From NCBI GenBank assembly GCA_021802185.1, contig JAKAAV010000101.1, forward strand, positions 1 through 7,651: 7,651 nt of DNA, read 5' to 3'. Position numbers and translations under genes: made by a program. Below, one piece after another: positions 1 through 4,859 of the stretch. Source of the stretch: Chloroflexota bacterium. Lineage in GTDB: Bacteria; Chloroflexota; Limnocylindria; Limnocylindrales; CSP1-4. The notes below the pieces were generated by a model that was given only the letters and a program-made list of their open reading frames with translations, did not search any database and was not told the origin of the DNA. Position 1 is the first letter of the stretch. Each line of letters starts with the position of its first letter.

Positions 1-75
1 CGCTCCCGGCGCGGATCGCGTTCCGCCCGGCGGCCTCGCCTCGTCCTCCCGCGCCCCCGTCCCGGCGTCTCTCAT
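1..75 (-). CDS. 5' end of an unidentified third gene of the MoxR-DUF58 cluster (partial)
   Basis: An ATG at 73-75 on the minus strand lies 17 bases past the DUF58 stop codon and opens a frame of 25 codons with no stop before the window edge. The visible residues are hydrophilic, rich in Arg, Gly, Ala and Glu, and match no family I can name. A purine-rich GGCGGGA stretch lies just upstream and could act as a weak ribosome binding site. In many bacteria the gene after moxR and the DUF58 gene encodes a membrane protein with a transglutaminase-like domain. That identity is only an inference from gene order, and nothing in these 25 residues shows it. The start could also be elsewhere. Confidence 0.35.
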   Translation of the reverse strand, partial: MRDAGTGAREDEARPPGGTRSAPGA

Positions 76-92
76 CGTCCCGCCAGCCTCGC

Positions 93-1325
93 TCAGGCCC
101 GCATCGCGAGCGCATCGCTGGCGCGCCAGCCGTGATCCAGCGTCGCGGTGAACGCCTCGATCCCCGCTGCACGCGCCGCTGCTGCGCGCTCCCCCGCCGC
201 GTCACCCATCGCGACCAGCTCGACGCCGTATCCGGAACGGGCGAGCCGGCGCAGGACCGGCAGGAACGCGGCGGGGTCGCGCCCCGTGATCGCGACGATC
301 GTCGCGTCCGGGCCGATGCGCCGTGGCAGCGACGCGAGGAGGCGCTCGTACGGCTGGGAGGCCCCGGGGCCGATGCGCGCGAGGATGTCGGCGATCCGGC
401 CGAGCTGATCCGGGCCCCCGGCGGGGGCCACCCATGCGACCGGTCGGACGGTCCCGGTGAAGGCCGCGGCCGCGAGCCCGCACTCGGCGCCCTCGGCGAG
501 CGCCCGCCGCGCGAGCGACGCCGCCGCCACGCAGAGTCCCTCGAGCAGGTCCTCGTCGTACGTCATCAGCCAGTGCGGGCCGTCCACGGTCTGCCCGTCG
601 AGCGCGATCACGAGCGTGCGCTGTCGGGACGGATCGAAGCGCTTCACGACGGTCTCGCCGGTCCGGGCGGTGGCCTTCCAGTGCACGTGCCGGAGCGGGT
701 CACCGGGCTGGTACGGGCGCACGCCCGCGAACAGGGCCGGATCGCGGAACAGGCTCCGCGGGGCCCGCCGCTCGCCGAGCGTCGCCCGCTCCTCGACCCG
801 CTCGAGGGCCGCCACCGTCCGCGGGCGGACGACGAGCTCGTCGCGGAGTGTCCGCTCCTCCTCGGCGGTCTCGCGCGCGAACAGGTCCGCGACCCGCAGC
901 CGCACGGCCCCGAACCGGAACACGCCACGCCGGTCCGCCACGATCCGGAGGTGGCGCACGACGCGCTCGTACCACGCCAGTGACCACGTGTTGTCGAGAA
1001 GGGCGAGCCCGGGCCGATCCGACCGCAAGAGGGTCCGGCCGCGCACGGACAGGTCGTCGGGAACGAAGTCGTCTGCGTGGAGCCAGGGCAGCGGCAGGAG
1101 CTTGCCGTTCCAGACCGTGACGTCGAGCCCGACCTCGTCGCCCCAGACCGCCCGGTCGCGGGCGAGCCGCCGCTCGTACGTCACGCCGCGCAGCCCGTAC
1201 CGCGCCCAGAGGCCACGCAGGAGCGCGGCGAGGAGGACGAGCACGCCGACGAGGATCAGGGGCGGCGTCCCGGAGATCGCGCCGAGCCCCGCGAGCGCGA
1301 CGCCGAGCCACGCCGAGACGTTCAT
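93..1325 (-). CDS. DUF58 domain-containing membrane-anchored protein
   Basis: A 410-residue protein of the DUF58 family, usually encoded beside a MoxR ATPase and thought to act with it in assembly or quality control of cell-envelope or metal-containing complexes. The exact substrate is unknown. Residues about 4-38 form two closely spaced hydrophobic segments around a PP turn, so the N terminus is probably a membrane hairpin. A beta-rich region with many Arg and Trp residues follows. The family hallmark is at about 202-222, with core VRPYQPGDPLRHVHWKATA. The C-terminal third resembles a von Willebrand A fold, beginning with the hydrophobic strand TLVIALDG at about 237-244. The metal-site DxSxS motif is not intact: D243 is followed by Gly-Gln-Thr. 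The ATG at 1323-1325 is preceded by GGTGAGG as a plausible ribosome binding site. The gene follows moxR by 82 bases on the same strand and is probably co-transcribed. The family call is firm; the function is not. Confidence 0.9.
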   Translation of the reverse strand: MNVSAWLGVALAGLGAISGTPPLILVGVLVLLAALLRGLWARYGLRGVTYERRLARDRAVWGDEVGLDVTVWNGKLLPLPWLHADDFVPDDLSVRGRTLLRSDRPGLALLDNTWSLAWYERVVRHLRIVADRRGVFRFGAVRLRVADLFARETAEEERTLRDELVVRPRTVAALERVEERATLGERRAPRSLFRDPALFAGVRPYQPGDPLRHVHWKATARTGETVVKRFDPSRQRTLVIALDGQTVDGPHWLMTYDEDLLEGLCVAAASLARRALAEGAECGLAAAAFTGTVRPVAWVAPAGGPDQLGRIADILARIGPGASQPYERLLASLPRRIGPDATIVAITGRDPAAFLPVLRRLARSGYGVELVAMGDAAGERAAAARAAGIEAFTATLDHGWRASDALAMRA

Positions 1326-1407
1326 GGCGTGGCCTCACCAGGCCGGGCCGAGATTCCCCACGCTCGCCGGATGTCACGCCCTGGGGCACGCGCCGCCGTC
1401 ACGGCGT

Positions 1408-2505
1408 TCACCCCCGCTCGAGCGGCACCGGGACCGAGCCGAGGACCTGCTCGACGATGCGGTCGACGGAGGCGCCCCGAAGCTGCCGGTCGACGTCGAG
1501 CAGGAGCCGGTGCGCGAGCACGTACGGCGCGACGGTCTGCACGTCGTCGGGGAGCGCGAACGCGCGGCCCGCGAGCAGCGCCCACGCCTGCGCAGCCCGG
1601 TAGAGCGCGACGCTCGCCCGCGGGCTCGCCCCGAGCTGCACGTCGGGGTGCCGGCGCGTGGCGCGCGCGAGCGCGACGAGGTAGCGCTCGACCTCATCGG
1701 ACACGGTGACTGCCCGTGCCGCGACGCGGAGCGCGGCGATCTCGCCCGCCCCGACGACCGGCCGCACGCGCTCGATCGGGTCCCCCGGCACGCGGTACCG
1801 CCGCGCGATCGATCGCTCGCCGGCCTCGTCGGGATAGCCGAGCCGGATCCGGACGAGGAACCGGTCGAGCTGGGCCTCGGGAAGCGCGAACGTGCCCTCG
1901 AGCTCGATCGGGTTCTGCGTCGCGAGCACGAGGAACGGGTCGGGCAGCGGTCTCGTCAGTCCCTCGATCGACACCTGGCGCTCCTGCATCGCCTCGAGCA
2001 GCGCGGACTGCGTGCGCGGCGTCGCCCGGTTGATCTCGTCGACGAGCAGGACGTTCGTGAACACCGGTCCCGGGACGAAGCGAAGCGATCCTGCGTCGAG
2101 GATCGACGAGCCCGTGACGTCCGTCGGGAGCAGGTCGGGCGTTCCCTGCACCCGGCCGAAGTCGAGGCCGAGCGCGCGCGCGAACGCGTGCGCGAGGAGC
2201 GTCTTCCCGACGCCCGGGACGTCCTCGATGAGCGCGTGGCCTTCGGCCAGGAGCGCGGTCGCGAGCAGGCGGAGCGGCAACTCCTCGCCGACCACCGCCT
2301 CGCCGACGGCATCGCGCAGGCGACCCCAGAAGTCGCCGGCGGGGCCGCGGCCCTCCCGCCCGGCCGCTTCACGGGCGTCCTCCGCGCCCGCATGACCCGC
2401 GGCGGCAGCATGGGGGGCGCCGACACCTTCCGGGACGCCGGCGGCGGCCGGATCGGGGTGAGCGTGCGCCGCCTCGGCCGGGTTCGCCTCGCGCATCTCG
2501 CGCAT
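1408..2505 (-). CDS. MoxR-family AAA+ ATPase
   Basis: A 365-residue ATPase of the MoxR group, cytoplasmic chaperone-like AAA+ proteins that remodel or activate partners using ATP. Residue numbers use the start at 2505. Walker A is DVPGVGKT at about 95-102. Walker B is VLLVDEIN at 152-159. Next come LLEAMQERQVS, typical of MoxR proteins, and sensor 1 LATQNP at 194-199. The C-terminal lid carries GASPRAS at about 292-298. The first 55 residues are a low-complexity Ala/Gly/His/Pro extension before the conserved core. The frame is open upstream to 2613, but I chose the ATG at 2503-2505 because TGGAGACCGC immediately precedes it, giving GGAG five bases before the start. No comparable site supports the ATG at 2613. 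The DUF58 gene lies directly downstream, as is usual for the family, so this is probably the first gene of that operon. All ATPase residues appear intact. Confidence 0.93.
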   Translation of the reverse strand: MREMREANPAEAAHAHPDPAAAGVPEGVGAPHAAAAGHAGAEDAREAAGREGRGPAGDFWGRLRDAVGEAVVGEELPLRLLATALLAEGHALIEDVPGVGKTLLAHAFARALGLDFGRVQGTPDLLPTDVTGSSILDAGSLRFVPGPVFTNVLLVDEINRATPRTQSALLEAMQERQVSIEGLTRPLPDPFLVLATQNPIELEGTFALPEAQLDRFLVRIRLGYPDEAGERSIARRYRVPGDPIERVRPVVGAGEIAALRVAARAVTVSDEVERYLVALARATRRHPDVQLGASPRASVALYRAAQAWALLAGRAFALPDDVQTVAPYVLAHRLLLDVDRQLRGASVDRIVEQVLGSVPVPLERG

Positions 2506-2820
2506 GCGGTCTCCATTCAGCTCAGTGGACAGGCGATCGCGGGGAATGGTAGCCACGATCCGGGCGTGGATCGCGGCGGAGTCGCCGGTGGCCGGGACGC
2601 GGATGACGGGCAACCCCTCGCGAGATCCTCACCGCCGACGCACGGCGCGCCGGCACGCCGCCCGCCGTGCCGAACGACCCATGCCATCTGGCAGGGTCCG
2701 CCGGTCCATTGCCCTATGATGCGCGTGCTCGTCCGCCGCACGTCCGAGTCCGCGCCATCGCTCGGATCGGCCGGATTCGACCCCGGTCCCGGGCCGGCGC
2801 TCGCACAAGGAGTCGACCCC
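2506..2820. promoter_or_regulatory. Divergent spacer between moxR and ccsB
   Basis: This 315-base spacer separates the moxR start (minus) from the ccsB start (plus) and should hold promoters for both. On the plus strand, TATGAT at 2715-2720 is a good -10 element about 100 bases before ccsB, but no TTGACA-like hexamer lies at the right distance upstream. On the minus strand, TACCAT at 2546-2551 is a weak -10 candidate, also without a clear -35. Long open frames cross the spacer on both strands, but they lack ribosome binding sites and family resemblance. I see no RNA gene, riboswitch, repeat or terminator here. Confidence 0.35.
2807..2812 (+). promoter_or_regulatory. Ribosome binding site deciding the ccsB TTG start
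   Basis: AAGGAG lies eight bases before the TTG at 2821. This near-perfect Shine-Dalgarno site selects the TTG over in-frame ATG codons at 2716, 2719 and 2830: the first two lack such a site, and the last would sit too far downstream of it. Confidence 0.7.
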
Positions 2821-3876
2821 TTGGCTCAGATGTCGCTCTACCTGTTCACCGGCGGCGCCCTCGCACTGGCGTTCGCCTTCGTGTTCCACGTCGCGCACAC
2901 GGCGATGCTCGCGGCAGGCAGACGAACCCTCGCGGTGCTCGTCCCGGCCCAGCAGTTCGCCGGTGCCGGAGCGGGCGTCGGGACGGTCGACCTGGGCGAC
3001 CGGACGGGTCCGACGACACGGCCGCGCGCGACGGACAGGAAGCACCAGCGCGGCTCGCAGGTGGCTCGCGCGCGCGCCGTCACGGGCGCGAGCCCTGACG
3101 AGGCAGGCGATCTCGACGTCGAGGACGCCGTGCCCACCACGCCCGTCGCCGGTCTCGCGCTCACCGGCGCGTGGGTCGCGTGGGCGCTCGTCGGGCTGTC
3201 GATGCTGCTGCGCGCGATCGTGGTCGGTCGCGGCCCGTGGGGCAACATGTACGAGTTCGCGGTGGCGTTCAGCTGGGGCATCACCACCGGCTACCTGTTC
3301 CTCCAGCGCCGCTACCCCATCCGGGCGATCGGCTTCCTGCCGGTCGGCGTCGCGCTGTTCCTGGCCGCCTACGCGGCCACGCTTCCCGCGAGCATCGAGC
3401 CGCTCGTGCCGGCGCTCGACAACGCGCCGCTCCTGACGGTGCATGTCGCGATGGCCATGATCAGCTACGGGATCTTCGCGACGAGCTTCGCCGCCGCCGT
3501 CGGATACCTGCTCCAGGGGACCGGCGATCGCTACGCCTGGCTCCCCTCGCACCGCGTGCTCGACGCCGTTGCGTATCGCGCCGTCATCATCGGCTTCCCG
3601 ATCTTCGCGACCATGATCATCCTCGGCTCCTACTGGGCGTCGATCGCCTGGGGCAGCTACTGGAGCTGGGACCCGAAGGAGACGTCGGCCCTCGTCACGT
3701 GGCTGATCTACGCCGTGTACCTGCACGCGCGGAACCAGCGCGGATGGGCGGGACGGCCTGCCGCGCTCATCCTCGTGATCGGGTTCGGCGCGATCCTCTT
3801 CACGTTCTTCGGCAACCTCTACTTCTCGGGCCTGCACGCGTACAGCGGCCTCAACACCCCGACGACGATCCCGTAG
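2821..3876 (+). CDS. ccsB: Cytochrome c biogenesis protein CcsB (CcsA/ResC-type haem-handling membrane protein)
   Basis: A 351-residue multi-pass membrane protein of the System II cytochrome c maturation pathway. Working with the Ccs1/ResB partner, this family carries haem across the membrane and presents it for attachment to apocytochromes. TM1 lies at about 7-31. Further hydrophobic segments fall near 108-135, 145-162, 168-188, 204-232, 254-275, 287-302 and 313-334. The tryptophan-rich WWD haem motif is WGSYWSWDPKET at 277-288. Conserved PWGNMYEF is at 139-146, and probable haem-ligand histidines are H208 (LTVHVAM) and H339 (SGLHAYS). Between TM1 and TM2, residues about 34-105 form a long polar loop rich in Gly, Ala, Arg and Asp. 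The start is TTG, chosen from the AAGGAG site. After the usual GLHxYSG ending come about seven extra residues, NTPTTIP. No ccs1/resB or thioredoxin-like ccsX/resA gene is in the window, so the partners must be elsewhere. The system name ccsB versus ccsA varies between annotations. Confidence 0.9.
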   Translation: MAQMSLYLFTGGALALAFAFVFHVAHTAMLAAGRRTLAVLVPAQQFAGAGAGVGTVDLGDRTGPTTRPRATDRKHQRGSQVARARAVTGASPDEAGDLDVEDAVPTTPVAGLALTGAWVAWALVGLSMLLRAIVVGRGPWGNMYEFAVAFSWGITTGYLFLQRRYPIRAIGFLPVGVALFLAAYAATLPASIEPLVPALDNAPLLTVHVAMAMISYGIFATSFAAAVGYLLQGTGDRYAWLPSHRVLDAVAYRAVIIGFPIFATMIILGSYWASIAWGSYWSWDPKETSALVTWLIYAVYLHARNQRGWAGRPAALILVIGFGAILFTFFGNLYFSGLHAYSGLNTPTTIP

Positions 3877-4112
3877 GGCGGCGCCTGCGCGCCGAGGATC
3901 CGGGCGATGGGCTCGGCGTCCCTCGCCGCGCGCAACGCGTCGACCACCGCGGTGTCGTCGGCCGGCAGGTCGAGCAGCTGGCGCATCGCGAGGTGACGGA
4001 CCGCGGGAGCGCCGGGATCGAGCAGCCACGGCCGCGGATCCTCCGCATTCCGTCGAGCCGCGCAGCCGTCTCGTTCCTCACCGCTCCCCGCGCAGTGCGT
4101 GCACGACGGCAC
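3819..4112 (-). pseudogene. N-terminal remnant of a terpenoid-cyclase-fold-like conserved protein
   Basis: A 97-codon frame starting at GTG (4110-4112). Residues about 29-80 read PWLLDPGAPAVRHLAMRQLL, then DLPADD, and end with EPIARILGAQAPP. This matches my memory of the opening of a family of conserved proteins of several hundred residues with a prenyltransferase/squalene-cyclase-like alpha-toroid fold, where the pattern continues as AAQxPDGYW and then helical repeats. Here the resemblance stops at about 3877, exactly at the complement of the ccsB stop codon. The remaining 16 codons run antisense into ccsB and look random. I therefore read it as a truncated remnant rather than a working gene. 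It overlaps the 3' end of the PH-like gene by 35 bases on the same strand and ccsB by 58 bases on the opposite strand. A short functional protein cannot be excluded. The family assignment is from pattern memory only. Confidence 0.45.
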
Positions 4113-4440
4113 GCTCGACTCGGTCCGGGTCGTCGACGTCCACGATCAGCGCGACGAGCGACTCGTCCCTGAGGCCGATCGCCACGCTCCTGCCCGGATC
4201 CCGCACGTCCCAGAACACGTCGCCGTCGCTCCCACGGTAGATCCCCGCCGTCCCCATCCCGAGGACGTGCGCGCCGGGCAGGCGCGTCCCGGTCGGACCG
4301 TTGTACGCCTCGTCCGGCCGGGTCTGGACCCACTGGACGTGCTCGAGCGGAAACTCGAACCGCCGGCGCATGGCGAACAGGCCGTCGAGGCCGCCGACCT
4401 CGACGATGAGCGTTCCCTGCCCGATGGCGATCCGGACCAT
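4078..4440 (-). CDS. Small conserved hypothetical protein, PH-like
   Basis: A 120-residue soluble protein with no signal peptide or membrane segment. It alternates short beta-like stretches (IAIGQGTLIVEV, RFEFPLEHVQWV) with a Gly-rich centre (LPGAHVLGMGTAGIY), a conserved-looking DVFWDVRDPGRSVAIGLRDE, and a final helix-like VDDPDRVERAVVHAL. This order resembles small bacterial PH-like proteins found as conserved hypotheticals in actinobacteria and relatives; the function is unknown. The ATG at 4438-4440 follows GGAG with six bases between, a good ribosome binding site. It is followed on the same strand by the truncated cyclase-like frame, so the two may once have formed a unit. It is divergent from nrdJ across a 419-base spacer. 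A weak -10-like GGTAGCGT reads on the minus strand at about 4561-4568, roughly 120 bases upstream of the start. Confidence 0.7.
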   Translation of the reverse strand: MVRIAIGQGTLIVEVGGLDGLFAMRRRFEFPLEHVQWVQTRPDEAYNGPTGTRLPGAHVLGMGTAGIYRGSDGDVFWDVRDPGRSVAIGLRDESLVALIVDVDDPDRVERAVVHALRGER

Positions 4441-4696
4441 CCCGCGCTCCGCCCAGCCCGCGAACCCGCTCCAGCCTGGCCGCGCCGGGCCATCGGGTCC
4501 GCTCCGCGCCCCGCCCAGCGCGCTGACGCAGCGACCCGACGAACCGCCACGCCGTTCTGTACGCTACCGCAGCCGCGCGGGGACACACATCCCGACGCGC
4601 CCGGACGGCGCCGCGCGAGGCTCGCACTTCCGGCCCCGGAGGCCCGCTGCGCCGTCTTCACCCGCCGGCTGACCGCCTCCGCGGCAGGACGCCATA

Positions 4697-4712
4697 ATCC
4701 CACATCTTGGGT
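4697..4712 (+). promoter_or_regulatory. NrdR box 1 (degenerate, distal)
   Basis: The 16-mer ATCCCACATCTTGGGT fits the NrdR consensus acaCwAtATaTwGtgt at its core positions (C, A, AT, T, w, G) but is only partly palindromic (10 of 16 positions). Its centre is 33 bp from that of the better box downstream, about three helical turns, the tandem spacing expected for NrdR. NrdR is the ATP/dATP-sensing repressor of ribonucleotide reductase genes. Alone this site would be weak; its value lies in the spacing. Confidence 0.55.
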
Positions 4713-4729
4713 CTGGGTCCCCATCGACA

Positions 4730-4745
4730 CCACTACATGTTGTGG
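4730..4745 (+). promoter_or_regulatory. NrdR box 2 (strong, proximal)
   Basis: The 16-mer CCACTACATGTTGTGG is palindromic at 14 of 16 positions with an ACATGT core and matches the NrdR consensus acaCwAtATaTwGtgt at every strongly conserved position. It ends eight bases before the -35 hexamer of nrdJ. NrdR bound to both boxes should repress nrdJ when deoxynucleotide pools are high. An nrdR gene is not in the window. Confidence 0.72.
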
Positions 4746-4753
4746 TTTTGGGC

Positions 4754-4781
4754 TTGACACGCCGGGGGGCCGAGGTAGATT
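4754..4781 (+). promoter_or_regulatory. Promoter of nrdJ
   Basis: A perfect -35 TTGACA at 4754-4759 is followed after 16 bases by TAGATT at 4776-4781 as the -10 (four of six matches to TATAAT). Transcription would start near 4788, leaving a leader of about 70 bases. It lies directly downstream of the two NrdR-like boxes, which fits repression by interference with RNA polymerase. Confidence 0.65.
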
Positions 4782-4844
4782 CGGCTCCTGCCGCCGGGCC
4801 CCGATCACCGCCCGGCCGCACGCCCAGCGAAGCCGTTCGACCCG

Positions 4845-4849
4845 GGAGG
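4845..4849 (+). promoter_or_regulatory. Ribosome binding site of nrdJ
   Basis: GGAGG, within CCCGGGAGGACC, ends ten bases before the ATG at 4860-4862. It supports this start even though the first 22 or so residues of the protein are a poorly conserved Ser/Arg/Thr-rich tail. Confidence 0.6.
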
Positions 4850-4859
4850 ACCTGAACCG

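Larger units (their letters stand above)
4441..4859. promoter_or_regulatory. Divergent regulatory spacer between the PH-like gene and nrdJ
   Basis: A 419-base spacer. The half next to the PH-like gene (4441-4690) is very GC-rich and shows no gene I can support, only a weak minus-strand -10-like TAGCGT at 4561-4566. The half next to nrdJ is distinctly more A/T-containing at 4694-4760 and holds the NrdR-like boxes, the promoter and the ribosome binding site listed separately. I looked for a cobalamin riboswitch, since NrdJ needs B12, and did not recognise the conserved B12-box core. No repeats or RNA genes were seen. Confidence 0.55.

Noticed and set aside
2506..2613. Upstream start of moxR at 2613 giving a 401-residue protein
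   Set aside because: The extra 36 residues are not typical of the family and no ribosome binding site precedes them, whereas GGAG lies five bases before the ATG at 2505.
457..2820. Very long plus-strand open frame continuing into ccsB
   Set aside because: It lies antisense to moxR and DUF58 and has Arg/Ser/Asp-rich, featureless translation. It is open only because of the extreme GC content. Only the part from the TTG at 2821 shows family features and a ribosome binding site.
3880..3893. Small hairpin GGCGC-CTGC-GCGCC just after the ccsB stop, as a terminator
   Set aside because: The stem is only five base pairs, no T-run follows, and such short GC stems are expected by chance in this composition.
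4441..4859. Cobalamin riboswitch upstream of the B12-dependent nrdJ
   Set aside because: I could not find the conserved B12-box core or supporting stems, and the predicted leader of about 70 bases is too short for one. The NrdR boxes explain regulation better.
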